From Prorocentrum cordatum (Eukaryota; Sar; Dinophyceae; Prorocentrales; Prorocentraceae), in the NCBI GenBank assembly GCA_963575745.1, contig CAUYUJ010015687.1, forward strand, positions 123,372 to 187,371: DNA of 64,000 bases, written 5' to 3'. How positions within the stretch are numbered: the first letter of the stretch is position 1; every line of letters starts with the position of its first letter. The notes under the pieces are model-generated. The model was given only the letters and a program-made list of their open reading frames with translations, was not told the DNA's origin and did not search any database. Made by a program: the position numbers and the translations under genes. Shown here in pieces: positions 10,204-21,063 of this stretch.

Positions 10204-11787
10204 GGGACTCGTAGAGCTTCCTGACAATATTTTATGTCCAAAGAATTAGCAGAGAACGAATAGTTTTTCAGCAGCGTGTAGAAAATACCATTAGGGAGAA
10301 AATAACAGAGTACAAATCCGTGTTTGGCGTTTGCACTCACAACGGACCCGAAGCAAGCGTCTAGATGCTTCCCGCCTCATAATGTCCTTCGAATTTTTCA
10401 GCCGAAGAGCTCTCGAGTTGATCGAGTTCAGTGAAGAAATTCAGCTCATTTGAAAAAAGATTTCTCGGTCGAATAGGAATAGTTGTGTGAACCTATAGCT
10501 CGGGTAGCAGACCAAGTCAGACCTCTCGGTGCAGCAGACAAACGCTATTATTCTGCATCGGGTTCTCTGCGTACCAGCTCTCTAGCTACCCTACAGCCCC
10601 AATTCGACACAGAAAATGGACAACATCTGTCAAGATGACTCGAAGCATACGAATACTTTTGCGGACCTGCCCGAGTAGCAGACCCAGTTCAGACCTCTGG
10701 ATGCAACAGACGAACAGGCCTGATATTTCGAAATGAATGTCTCTGCAGATGAGCTCACTAGCTCTCCTCAAGCCCGAGGTACGTGCGAAAACGGACAGCA
10801 TCTCTCAGAATAACTCGAACGATACGAATAGCTTCGCGGACCTAGCTAGAGTAGCAGACCGAGTTAAGAGCTCTGGATGCAACAGACGAACGCGCCTGAT
10901 TATTGTCCATCCTTTTCTGTGCGCACGAGCTTTCTAGAGTCCCTCGAGCTCGAGTTAAGTACAAAAACCGACAGTTCCTCTCGAGATGATCCGAGCGATA
11001 CGAATAGTTTTTCGGACCTAGCGCGAGTAGCAGACCGATTTCAGACCTTTATACAACAGAAAGGCGCGCCTGTCTCCGAATCCGTCTCTGTCCTTGCATC
11101 GAATCCGTTTTTGCCCTACAGACCGAGTTAAGTACAGAAAAACTGACAGCGCCTTTCAAGATCACTCGAACAATGCGAATAGTTTCGCGGACCTAGCTCG
11201 GGCAGCAAACCGAGTTCAGACCTCTAGATGCAACTGACGAACGCGCCTGATTATTCTCAATCGATTTCTGTCAATATGAGCTCTGTAGCTGCCCTAGAGC
11301 TCGTGTTAAGTACAAAGTACCAAGAATTAGTATCAAGAAGACTCGAAAAGGCCTATCCCGCCCGTGTGCTTTTTGGCAGTAAAAGGTACCCGATCGAGTT
11401 GAGACAAAGATGGCGAGCGGGAATGAGATCGAATATCACGGGAAAAAATACTAGAGCTGAGAACAATTTTTTCACCCGACCAAAAGTCAGCAAAAGGTCC
11501 GTCGAGATTTTTCTTGCAAACTAGCTCTCCGGCTCCCCGGAATTACTCTTAAACTTCCAGCAACAGCTTGCTAAAGGAAGCTTTACGAGTTATGTGTACA
11601 GCTCTCTAGCTTCTCTGAATCTTGAGTTCAGTACATCAAACCGTCATCACTGGTCAGAATGACATGAAACATATACATAGTTTGACGGACCTAGCTCGAG
11701 TAGCAGACCGAGTCCAGGGTTTTAGATGCAACAGAGAAACGCGCCGCAAGACTGAAACAACTCCTGAAAATCAATTGTCAAACAATA

Positions 11788-11834
11788 CGTATATATACTA
11801 ATATATATATATATATATATTATATTATATTTAA
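11788..11834. repeat. (AT)n tract
   Basis: Almost pure AT dinucleotide stretch inside the satellite; easily unwound DNA. Confidence 0.9.
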
Positions 11835-11947
11835 ATCTAGCAAAAGCCAATCAAAGTTGTCACATTGTCTCTTTTGGTCGGCTCGGCCAACTAGCTCCAC
11901 CCCGCACTGGAATTCCTCTAGCTTAACGAAGAGCCCAAAGTTGTGAT

Positions 11948-12564
11948 TTTGTAGCGTCCAAGACCCAGAGAGCAAAGAGAACAGACACCAGAAAGTATTC
12001 CTGGCGAGCCCTCGATCAGACGCTCTCGTGAAGCGCTTCCGGGGCTCTGGGGGGCTCCCTCGCAGCGCTTCTGAGGCGCTGCCAGGAACGCTTCCACGCG
12101 TGCCGGCACGCGTTCAGGCGCGCGTGGACGCTTGCCGGAAGCTCTCCCGGACCCGCTGCCGGGACGGGCGAGGCGCTGCGGGGATCGTGGAGCGGCGGAG
12201 ATGGGTTGCGGGCGGGCGCCACCACCGTCCGGCTTGTAATCTAAAAACCTTCTAGCTCTCAGAGAGCTCTCCGGGAAAAACCAGGAGAGCAAAGAGAACG
12301 CACACCTGAAAGCTTCCCTGGCGAGCCCTCGGACGCTCTCGTGAAGCGCTTCCGGGGCTCTGGAGGGCTCCCCTGCTGCGCTTCTGAGGCGCTGCCAGGA
12401 ACGCTTCCACGCATGCCTGCGCGCGTTCAGGCACGCGTGGACGCTTGCCGGAAGCTCTCCCAGACCCGCTGCCGGGACGGGCGAGGCGCTGCGGGGATCG
12501 TGGAGCGGCGGAGATGGGCTGCGGGCGGGCACCACCACCGTCCGGCTTCTAATCTAAAACCCTC
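11948..12564. repeat. Two tandem GC-rich satellite units with internal palindrome
   Basis: Units of about 308 bp beginning TAGCTCTCAGAGAGC and ending CCGGCTTCTAATCTAAAACC. Each carries the dyad around CACGCGTGCCTGCACGCGTG. The second unit is cut at ...AAACCCTC by the TIR element. Confidence 0.85.
12563..12564. other. Left 2-bp target site duplication (TC)
   Basis: The satellite reads AAACCCTC before the left TIR and TCTAGCTCTC after the right TIR. Uninterrupted copies (for example 40,840) read CCCTCTAGCTCTC, so TC is duplicated. Confidence 0.75.
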
Positions 12565-12601
12565 CCCAGATGATGCGCTACCGAAAATTTTCGGTAGCGA
12601 G
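12565..12601 (+). repeat. Left terminal inverted repeat (37 bp)
   Basis: Begins CCCAGATGATGCG and continues into a perfect palindrome centred on CCGAAAATTTTCGG. It matches 40,495-40,531 in reverse complement at 36 of 37 positions (C/A difference at position 14). Confidence 0.9.
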
Positions 12602-12830
12602 TTTGCATGATGGGGAGCGACCGAAAATCAAAACGAGTGGTCCAATCCCGGTATTGCAAGACGAAGTGCGCGTGATGCCGATACTGGGATTCAGATTCGG
12701 GATGTCGGTATTTCGCGACCGATTCTTCGGCATGTTCGCTCCCGAAAACCGACGACGCGAGCGTCCTCCAATCCCGGTATTTCACGACCGATTCTTGCGC
12801 CCCTCGATCGTGTGTAAATCGCGCTTCGAA
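12602..12830. repeat. Left subterminal region with CGACCGAAA/CGACCGATTC motifs
   Basis: Contains CGACCGAAAA at about 12,618 and CGACCGATTCTT at about 12,716 and 12,786, motifs also dense near the right end (40,318-40,480). Subterminal repeats of this sort usually bind the transposase. Confidence 0.6.
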
Positions 12831-12842
12831 CACGCATGCGCG

Positions 12843-12876
12843 TCAAACGTTTGCTTGCCAATCGCTGCAAACGTTT
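12843..12876. repeat. Two CAAACGTTTGC copies
   Basis: Two spaced copies of CAAACGTTTGC just inside the left subterminal region, mirroring the larger array near the right end (40,196-40,296). Confidence 0.6.
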
Positions 12877-13660
12877 GCTGCGTACGTGTGCTTGTAGGTG
12901 TAAACGACTAACCCAGGAACTGAACCATTAACCAAACTACACTAGATTCCGAAACTACTTACATAAAGTACCCACTGCACTCAGCTAAGCTACTGACTAC
13001 TTACTAAACTATTACTAGCAGCACTGCGCATGCAGATTCTAAACTATTAACCTACGGCTGCGACTTCAATTCGGCCGCGGCTTCAATGCACAACCCGCCT
13101 TACTAACTAGCCACCACCACCCCCACCATCACAACCATCGCCATGATCATCGGCATCGGCAGACACACCAGCGTCACCATCATCTGCGTCAACATCGGTA
13201 TCATCGTGGGCGCCATCGTAAGATCAGTACTGCCACCATCACCACCTGAGCCATCGCCAACACGATCACTACCACACTCACACCAGGCACAATAATGTCG
13301 TTGTAGTGGTGCACGTGTAAAGTTCAGTGATGACCGTGTGCATTCTAGTTCGCTGTGTTGGGCCTCCGACGTGCAACTTCTTGGGAGTTTTCAGGACGCC
13401 TCTTAGAGCACCCTAGGGGCCATCTCGAAGGATGATTGGCTGCCCCATCCATCTCCTCCGCCTCGTCCACCCACCCTCCTCCATGACTGGGCAGCATGGT
13501 TGTGCTTGGGCATATTGTCTAAGTTGTGCCAATTTTTTGGGGGGGTGGCGGTGGTCTGTGTTGTCGTGATCTTTGATGGGTGCCGCATGTTGTGTAGCAT
13601 GGTTGCAAGCACTGTTTGGGGCAGCGCGATGAGATTACACGTATGGCATATGGGGCATGC
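12877..13660. other. Non-coding, degenerate (CAT)n/(ATC)n
   Basis: About 13,105-13,290 is a degenerate ACC/ATC trinucleotide stretch. No gene is supported in the rest of this interval. Confidence 0.6.
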
Positions 13661-13669
13661 ATAGGCGCC

Positions 13670-13870
13670 GCTGGGGCCGTATGGGGCCACTGCGGACTGC
13701 GCCGTCCGCAACCATGCGGACGGCGCCGCTGGGGCCGTAGGTGGAGCTCCCTTTGGGGTCACGAACCGTGTGAGGGGTGTGTCAAAGTAGGGCGGCGCCG
13801 CCGTGCGGACGGCGCCACTGGTGCCTTTGGTGGGGCTCCCTATGGGGCCACGGCACGTGTGAAAGGGTGT
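13670..13870. repeat. GC-rich repeat around GCGGACGGCGC, two copies
   Basis: Two diverged copies of a unit reading GCGGACGGCGC...GGTGG.GCTCCCT.TGGGG.CACG..ACGTGTG. Further copies lie at 14,620-14,825. Confidence 0.75.
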
Positions 13871-13914
13871 GCCAAAATGGCCGTCGATGATGGTGACGAT
13901 AACGGCGATAATGG

Positions 13915-13921
13915 CGATGAC

Positions 13922-13960
<39 letters not shown>

Positions 13961-14040
13961 GGTGATGGCGACGGCCATGATGATGTTGATGATGCTGATG
14001 ATGACGGCGGTGACGATGACGATGGTGAGTGATGGTGGTG
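13915..14040. repeat. (GAT)n microsatellite
   Basis: Fourteen or so GAT units, then an imperfect GATGAC tail. It yields Met- or Asp-only frames that are not genes. The stretch 14,050-14,600 contains only short ATC tracts and no supported gene. Confidence 0.9.
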
Positions 14041-14619
14041 GGTCGGTGGGGAATGCTGACGATTTTGATTGGTGGTGATCTTCATCATTGTAGCGCTTCG
14101 CTATGCAAGTATCGTGCTCACCAGTATCAGGTTCACAATCGTATTCGTCAGCGTATCATCATCAACATCATCATCAGCAGCAACATCATCATATAAATCG
14201 CCTTTGCAGCATGCACGATTTCGATTATCATTGCCACATTCGTTACTGCACGTCACAGCCATCATTTGAAATTCCATGTTACCCACCATCATGGCCCATA
14301 ACGTCAACCATCAGTCACTGGCATCATCAACATCATCCTCCTATACAGTGTGCTCCTCCTCTGGCTGATCATCCTCATCCACGTGGTGCTCGCCCTCCTG
14401 CTGAGAATCCTACATCCTCCTTTTCTCCCTCCTCTACCATATCTGATTTCCGTTCTACCATTCCTCGTAATATTGATTATGAGCAGCCCTTTATCCAGTT
14501 CAAGCTTCGGTTTGTAAGGACCCGAGGAAGTCTCCAGCGGGATCCCCGAGTCCGAGGGGCCCAACGCGGTCCCGAGAGGGCCCAAACAGGGCATCAAATG
14601 TGCGAAGGGGTGCGCCAAC

Positions 14620-14825
14620 GTGGGGCGGCGCCGTCATGCGGACGGCGCTACTGGGACCTTGGGTGGCGCTCCCTATAGGGCCACGAAACGTGAGTGGTGT
14701 GCTACGAAACGTGAGTGGCGCTCGCCGTCATGCGGACGGCGCTACTGGGACCTTGGGTGGCGCTCCCTATAGGGCCACGAAACGTGAGTGGTGTGCTACG
14801 AAACGTGAGTGGCGCTCCCTATAGG
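14620..14825. repeat. Tandem copies of the GCGGACGGCGC repeat
   Basis: Two near-identical copies of about 95 bp, containing CTACTGGGACCTTGGGTGGC and two ACGAAACGTGAGTGG motifs each. They lie directly upstream of the proline-rich gene and end about 100 bp before its start codon. Confidence 0.85.
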
Positions 14826-14927
14826 TGCCACGAAAGCGCAGCCGTCGCGCCAATCCTGCTGCCCTCCTCCTCACCCTTGTTTTTGGGCTGCAAGCTCGCG
14901 GCGGTAGCCACGCGCAGCGCGGCCGCG

Positions 14928-15794
14928 ATGGAGCAGCAGCCTCTCGTGGAGGAGCAGCCCAGGCGCGATGGAGCGGCGCGCCCCGCGGCGCCGTCGCCAC
15001 CTGCAGGTCCGCCCCCAGCCCACTTGCTGGCGGACCGTGTGCCCGAACCGCCAGCGGCGCGCCCCACCGTGCCGTCGCCACCAGCAGGTCCGCCCCCAAG
15101 CCACCTGCTGGCGGACAGTGCGGCCGAACCGCCAGCGGCGTGCCCCGCAGGGCCGTCGCCGCCTGCAGGTCCGCCCCCAGCCCACCTGCTGGCGAGGCGT
15201 GATGCCGAACCGCCAGCGGGGCCGTCGCCGCCTGCAGGTCCGCCCCCAGCCCACCTGCTGGCGTTGCATGATGCCGAACCGCCAGCGGCGCGCCCCACAA
15301 CGCCGTCGCCGCCTGCAGGTCCGCCCCCAGAACACTTGCTGGCGGACAGTGCGGCTGGACAGCCAGCGGCGCGCCCCGCCGTGCCGTCGCCACCTCCGCC
15401 CCCAGCCCGCTTGCGCTTGCTGGGGGACGACGCGTTCGTGGCGTCCGACGTCTTCGATGCAGAGACGTTGCAGGCGGCCGTCGACGCGGCGTGGCGCTTC
15501 TGGGCCCGCGCCCGCACCCAGTGGGAGAATGCCGTGTCGGTCCTCGCGGCCGCCGTGGCGGCGCGCGACGCAGCGGAGGCGCGGGCCCGTGCTCAGGCCC
15601 AGGCGCCCGTGGATGGGCGGGCGCATTACCACTTGCGCGCGCGCGCCGATCATCAGCCCAGGACGCGTTCGCAGGCGCGCCCTGGGCTGAAGATCGGCGC
15701 GCCCGCGCGGGCGATTCTGCGCCCACCCCGGCGGGCCGAGGCTGACCAGCAGTTCTGCAGCCGCAGCCGCAGCCCTGCAGGTCGAGATCGCTGA
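14928..15794 (+). CDS. Proline-rich tandem-repeat protein (288 aa)
   Basis: Continuous frame from ATG 14,928 (MEQQPLVEEQPRRDGAA) to TGA at 15,792-15,794. Residues about 22-170 are five and a half copies of a 27-residue unit PSPPAGPPPAHLLAD..AEPPAAR. The DNA period is 81 bp (starts at 14,991, 15,072, 15,153, 15,222, 15,303 and 15,384), with one copy shortened in frame by 12 bp, which suggests selection for the reading frame. The last part is an alpha-helical, Ala/Arg-rich region (DAETLQAAVDAAWRFWARAR) ending in an Arg-Ser-rich tail. No family was recognised. A structural or scaffold role is a guess; no signal peptide is visible. The antisense frames are also open because of the GC-rich repeats, so the strand call rests on the repeat composition and the in-frame deletion. 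Confidence 0.6.
   Translation: MEQQPLVEEQPRRDGAARPAAPSPPAGPPPAHLLADRVPEPPAARPTVPSPPAGPPPSHLLADSAAEPPAACPAGPSPPAGPPPAHLLARRDAEPPAGPSPPAGPPPAHLLALHDAEPPAARPTTPSPPAGPPPEHLLADSAAGQPAARPAVPSPPPPPARLRLLGDDAFVASDVFDAETLQAAVDAAWRFWARARTQWENAVSVLAAAVAARDAAEARARAQAQAPVDGRAHYHLRARADHQPRTRSQARPGLKIGAPARAILRPPRRAEADQQFCSRSRSPAGRDR
15643..15700. repeat. Inverted repeat, 20-bp arms
   Basis: The arms 15,643-15,662 (GCGCCGATCATCAGCCCAGG) and 15,681-15,700 are reverse complements with one mismatch, loop 18 bp, inside the 3' part of the proline-rich reading frame. Nothing recognised from 15,795 to 16,010. Confidence 0.8.
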
Positions 15795-16011
15795 GACGCC
15801 CGTGCCCGAGGCCCCGCATGGGGTAAATGGGGGAGGCGGAGGAGGTCCCCCCCCCTCTCCCCCCTCTTTCCTTCCCCCCTCCGTGCTCCGCCCTCCTGTC
15901 TTGCAGCGCCCTTGCGGGCCCCATCGGGGCTATCTGGGCGCCTCCGCGGGGCGTCGGCGCTCGGGGGCAATGGTGTCGCGAGGGGCCCCCAGAGGGCCCC
16001 GACCTCCGCCG

Positions 16012-16303
16012 TAATCATCACCATCATCCGCATCAACGTCCGCATTCTCAGCATCGCCCCAACAATCATCATCACCATCATCACCACCATCATCAGCACC
16101 ATCATTATCGTCGTCATCGTGGCCGTCACCTCAACCGTTCGCACTGATGATGATGATGCTGCTGATGATGAGAAGGATGATGATGATGATGATGATGATG
16201 AGGAGGAGGAGGATGATGAGGATGATGAGGATGATGATGGTGATGATGATGATGGCGATGATGACGATGAGGATGATGATGGTGATGGCGATGAAGATGG
16301 AGG
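16012..16303. repeat. Inverted microsatellite pair (ATC)n then (GAT)n
   Basis: About 110 bp of ATC units, a 20-bp spacer, then about 155 bp of GAT units on the same strand, so the two halves are complementary and could fold back. The interval 16,304-16,560 has no supported gene. Confidence 0.85.
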
Positions 16304-16567
16304 GGTGAGGGGAGGAGTGGAAACAGGGAGGAGGGGGAGAAGGAATAATTTAGGAGTGAGTGAGCACGACAAGTATGTTCCCAGCTGCTCTTATTATCTT
16401 ACTCGCGCTCCCCCCCCCGCTACTCTTGCACCCAGTGGTGCGTCCACTCCTGCTCCTTGCGATACCCCAACCTCCATTACCCCACTTCATTCTAAACTCC
16501 GTTTCCAGTGCGCATTATTATCTTCTCCCACTCCCACTCTCAATACTGGGAGTTCCGTTCCCACTAT

Positions 16568-16660
16568 CGCCAGAAGGAGTGGGGGCCAGAATCAGAAGTA
16601 TGGTCACCCCTGATCAGGGTTGAGCATGCTTCTGATTCTGACTCCCACTCTTTCTGGTGA
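16568..16660. repeat. Foldback sequence upstream of an exon
   Basis: Arms 16,568-16,602 and 16,625-16,660 are roughly 85 percent complementary by eye (CCAGAATCAGAAG pairs with CTTCTGATTCTG). The loop contains the palindrome CCCTGATCAGGG. It lies 50 bp before the start codon at 16,712 and may be a small foldback/MITE-like insertion or a leader hairpin. Confidence 0.7.
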
Positions 16661-16711
16661 GAGCGCGCGCACACGCAGCGCATTTGGCTGAGTTCCAGCA
16701 TTTCTGGCACC

Positions 16712-18801
16712 ATGAGTGCCCCACCTGTCCGTCGCCCTGTTCCGGCCGTCAATGCGGCCGACCTCTCCAAGGCTTTCGTGAGCTACGTGGAGGAAGTTGG
16801 CTCGAAGAAATCGTTCGTTTTAGGGCACTACGAGTTTTTGAGGCGGGACTGCGCGGTGCATGCGCGGTCCTTGCACCAGATGGCCGAGCTGGTGGCTGGA
16901 ACGCAGAAATGCGGGGCGGAGGGGAAGAGGTGAAGGGAAACGACAATGCGTTGGAGGATGGAATCTGGGAAAGACGAGGGATGGCGATGATGCGCACGAG
17001 GATTTATAGGAGAAGGAATGAGAGGATGAGGAGGAGGAGGAGGAGGAGGAGGAGGAGGAGGAGGGAATACAGGATGGTGGCGATGAGGAGGAGGGCACCT
17101 AGGATAACGACGAAGTGGGTGATAGCAAGGAGAAGGTGAGGATCGACAGGAAGGAGCAGGAAGAATTGGAGCTGCAGGTGGAGGTCTTGCTCAAGAACGT
17201 TCCCGAGGTCGACGCCACGTTCTCCGTGCTCCGCACAGCCTGCCACGCTGCGATCGTGGCGTGCCTCGGGTGTAGAAAACGACTTCGGGTTAGCGCGCGG
17301 GGGCGGTGGTGTCAGAGGGGGACTGGACTCGGCGATGAAGGGATGGAGGAGGAAGCTCGGGGGTGGGAATTGAGAGGGTGGGAGGTGAGAGGGGATGGGA
17401 GGAGGGGGGCAGGAAGATGGCCATAGTAAAAAGGGAAATGCGGAGAGTCAGGGTTGCGAGGAGGATCAGAGCAAGTGAGACGATAATGATAATGAGGAGG
17501 AGGAGGATAATGATGATGCGGATGATGCTGCTGAAGATGATCATGCTGTGTTTGATGATGATGAGGATGATGTTGATAAAGGTTATGGTGGCGGTGATGG
17601 TGATTGCGGTGATGCTGATGGTGATGATGATGATGCTGCTGATGATGATGGTGACGATTAGGATGATGGCGAAGACGATGACGATACTGATGAAACGAAT
17701 GATCAGTGTGATGATGGTGGTGATGATGATTATGATGATTCTGCTGATGATGGTGATAATGATCGTGCTTCTCCCTCTCCTGCTTTCTCTGGTACCCCCA
17801 TCCAAGGTACCCCAAGTGCACCTCGGAGAAGTCCACCGCCTCGGCGGTGGACAAGGCCGCCTCCCTCGCCGACAAGATCGGCGTCACCCTCAAACATCTC
17901 CGTCGACTACGGGATTGTCAGACGCGGCTCCGCCAGGAAGCCGCGAGAGGGGGGGGAGGATTTCGCAGCAGGGGTATTTGGATGAGGAAGTACCCTCATC
18001 AAAATCCTCTTCCTCCTCCTCCTCCTCCTCTGCCCTCTCTTCCTACTTCTCCCCCCCTCCTCCTTCTCCTCCTCCTTCTCATCCTTCTCCTCCCCCTTCT
18101 ACTACGGCTGCATGTCCTCCCTCAGTAGTCCGTGTGTTTCCCCTCCCTGCTCATCGAATCCCTGTTGCGGCTACCGCGCGCTCAGATCCCAAGTGTTACT
18201 GTTCTTGATTCTAACCGTGCTTGGAAATCCCCCTAACTTTTGCGCCGATGACTCGGAATTGTTGCTGCCCGCCCATGTCGGTTCACCCTCATTCTAACTC
18301 TGCAATCGCCGCCGCCCGCGGTCCCTCTCCGACGGCGCCCCCCGCCGAGTAGCCTCCTGCTGGCACCCGACATCGAGGCCAAACCGACCCTTCGCAAACC
18401 ATCCCCTTCCATGACGTCATCCTCCCCTTTCGACCTCCCCATCGGGCCGCGCGCATGCATCTCGGGCGTCGCGGAAAGGGATGTCATGCTAGGGGTCGGT
18501 TAGGCCGCCCCTAATCTACCCACGCGCCCGAGAGGCCCTGGCGACGTGCAATGAGAAGGAGGTGAGCTCGATCAACTATTTTTTGCACCTCATGGGCCGC
18601 CCGCCTACTGTAGCCCCTTCCCCGAGTGCAGCACCGTCCCCGTTGCCATCCCCGAGGGCGCCGTCGTCGAGAGCGTCGTCGGTAGGGGCCGCTGCCCGAC
18701 GGTCTCGGTTTGATCCGGTAGCTGGGGTTTCGATCCTTGTCTCTCCTACCCTGATGCTGATGCTCATGATGATGATGGGAAGTGTGATGATGCTGATGAT
18801 G

Positions 18802-18833
<32 letters not shown>

Positions 18834-20170
18834 GGTGATAATGATGATGCTGATGCTGGTGATGATGGTGGTGGTGATGACCATGAGCATGCACATGATG
18901 ATGATGTTGATGATTGCGATGATGATGAGTCTGGTGAGTATGATTGTGTTTATGCTGGTGATGGTGATGATGTCGATGATGATGCTGATGCTGATGATGC
19001 TGGTGATGATGATGGTGATGATGATGAACATGATGCTGATGAGGATGATGATGTGGATGAGGATGAGGATGATGGCCACGCATCCTCACCTCGAGGTGCC
19101 GATCGCGGCCCTCCAGACGGAGGTCGACGCCGATCTCGACGGCTCGGGCCCAGACGGCTCGGAGCACCCCGACTGCTCGGTCGACGGCTCCGTGTGCGAC
19201 GAGGTCCACGACGAGGACCGCTTTGCGTCTTTATCCAACGGGTGAGGGGGAACGAGGAAGAGAGACGAGGACTCAGGCTGGATGGAGAGAGGGGGAGTAG
19301 GGAAGGGAAAGTACGGGGGCAGGGAGGGCAGGAAGAGGACCAGACGACACGCGGAGGGTCAGAAAGATGAGGAGGGATCAGAATGATGACGGTGGTGGTG
19401 ATGATGATGATAATGATGATGATGAGGAGGAGGAGGAGGAGGAGCTGGAGGAGAATGAGGAGGGTGGTGGTAGTAATGATGATGCTGGTGGTGGGGGTGG
19501 GGGTGGAGGTGGTGTTGATGATGATGGTGGTGTTGCGGGTGATGGGGGAGACGAGAGTGATGACGATGATGATGATGATGCTTTTGAGTATGATTATGAT
19601 GCTGATGATACTGACGAGGATTATGCATGTGATTGTGATGATGATGATGAGGAGGATGATGATGAGGAGGATGGTACTGCTGATGCTGATGGTGATGATG
19701 ATGATGATGCTGCTGAAGATGATAAAGCTGGTAATGATCATGTTGGTGGTGATGCTGCTGACGCTGCTGATGGGTGTAATGATGAGGATGAGGATAAGGA
19801 GTATGACGAGGACGAGGACGAGGACGATGATAGTGGCGATGATGCTGATGACGATGTTGATTATGATGATGTGATGCTGATGATGATTGCAAGGGTAATG
19901 ACGATGATGACGATGATGCTGGTAGTGTTGGCAAGGATGATGAGTATGATGACGACGATGAGGATGGTCAGTGTGTTGATGGTGAGTATGATGATGGTGG
20001 TTTTGCTGAAAATGATGGCTCTGCTTCTCGGTGGCGACGATGATGATGCTGGAGACCGACGGGGGGGGGGGTATTGCGCCCCCAACCGAAACGGCCCGAG
20101 GACTCGAGCGACGAGTACAACGCGAAGCTCGAGGAGCTGGGCGTGCCGAGGGACGACCTCCAGGACTGTC
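16712..20170 (+). CDS. Multi-exon dinoflagellate-type protein, unknown function
   Basis: Exon 1 is 16,712-16,929 from ATG (MSAPPVRRPVPAVN), donor AG|GTGAAG. Exon 2 is 17,150-17,269 (acceptor GACAG|G; LELQVEVLLKNVPEVDATFS), donor GG|GTGTAG. Exon 3 starts at 17,807 (acceptor CCAAG|G; YPKCTSEKSTASAVDKAASL) and ends near 17,945. The phases of these three exons agree, which supports the model. Less certain later exons are about 18,535-18,735 (ALATCNEKEVSSINYFLHLM), 19,080-19,245 (acidic, LQTEVDADLDGSGPDG) and 20,078-20,170 (PQPKRPEDSSDEYNAKLEEL). The introns are (GAT)n microsatellites. No catalytic motif was seen; helical, charged sequences suggest a soluble protein. The open stretch 20,400-20,610 might be a terminal Pro-rich exon. 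Later exons could belong to a separate gene. Confidence 0.55.
17480..17770. repeat. (GAT)n microsatellite in an intron
   Basis: Imperfect GAT tract between exons 2 and 3 of the plus-strand gene starting at 16,712. Confidence 0.9.
18750..19078. repeat. (GAT)n microsatellite in an apparent intron
   Basis: Imperfect GAT/GCTGAT tract, about 330 bp, on the coding strand. Confidence 0.9.
19385..20050. repeat. Long (GAT)n microsatellite
   Basis: About 660 bp of diverged GAT units, the longest GAT tract in the window. The nearly all-Asp, all-Met and all-His frames through it are artefacts. Confidence 0.9.
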
Positions 20171-20221
20171 GCGGCCACGGGGGGTGGGGGGTGGGGGTGC
20201 TACGTCGCCCTCCTCCCATCC

Positions 20222-20375
20222 TCCCCTCCATCGCCCTCCTCCCCCTCCTCCTCCTCCTCCTAATCCTCCTCCTCCTCCTCCTCCTCCTCTTCGCCCCCCC
20301 CCTCCTCCTCCACCTCCTCGTCCTCCTCCTCGTCCTCCTCCTCCTCCTCCTCCTCCTCATCATCAGCATCATCAT
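20222..20375. repeat. (CTC)n microsatellite
   Basis: CTC tract on the plus strand, changing to ATC/CAT units at 20,360-20,398. The following 20,400-20,770 is open in one Pro-rich frame but otherwise unrecognised. Confidence 0.9.
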
Positions 20376-20774
20376 CACCATCACCATCAGCAGCATCATG
20401 TCTCGCCGCCCGCTGTCAACCCACCTCCTATTTCGCCAGGCCCCGATCCACCCTGCCGACGCCAACCCCTCCAAACTACCCCATGGGGCCTAAGCCGCAA
20501 CAGCCCCCCCCCCCCCCAGCGGACATCGGGGGGCAAACGAGCCTCACCCCGACCCCGCTCGAAACACCTTGCGGCCCCTAAACCCCTACGCTCCCAGACA
20601 CGGAAATGAGGGAAGGGAATGGGGCAAAGTGCGGGAGGAATACGCGGTGGCTGGCGAGGACGGGCAAAGGAGAGCGGATGGGAGTGGATGCGAGAACATA
20701 CAGAAATCGGATGGTAACGCATAGGACAATAGAAGGTGAATGAAGGATGCAACGGAAAATGTTGGTTGTATTCC

Positions 20775-20925
20775 GTCTGTAGCGTCGACTAGCGTCGAGT
20801 AGCGTCTGGGAGTCGATGAGATAGCGCCGACGTTGTGTCGGCTAGCCTCGAATAGCGTCGAGTTAGCGTCGAGTTCGCGTCGACTAGCGTTGACTAGCGC
20901 TGACTGGCGTCGATTCGCAAGAGCC
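20775..20925. repeat. TAGCGTCGA minisatellite
   Basis: A dozen or so variants of TAGCGTCGA(G/C) in irregular tandem order, 140-290 bp upstream of the start codon at 21,064. The position fits a 5' regulatory or promoter region, but no known element was recognised. Confidence 0.65.
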
Positions 20926-21063
20926 GACAATATGGCATGAGAGGCTCCCATGAGTTGCCGCCGAAAGATGCGCATTTTCCGTGGATCACTTTTGGCTCGC
21001 AGTGCCAGGCAGAGCCCTGGCCAGGCGCCAGGCGGCGCCCTCTGGGGCCCTTGAGGCCCCAGC

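Larger units (their letters stand above)
10010..12564. repeat. Satellite island 1 (178-bp family and GC-rich family)
   Basis: Tandem, diverged repeats matching those at 40.5-64 kb. About 10,380-11,760 is the 178-bp family in reverse orientation to island 2 (TAGCTCGGGCAGCAAACCGA and similar blocks recur). About 11,948-12,564 holds two units of the roughly 308-bp GC-rich family. Short reading frames here are not genes. The island ends exactly where the 28-kb TIR element begins. Confidence 0.85.

Noticed and set aside
11788-11834. AT tract as a replication origin
   Set aside because: Only AT richness supports it; no other origin feature is visible.
19359-19934. Poly-Asp, poly-Met and poly-His frames over GAT/ATC tracts
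   Set aside because: Simple-repeat artefacts, open on both strands.
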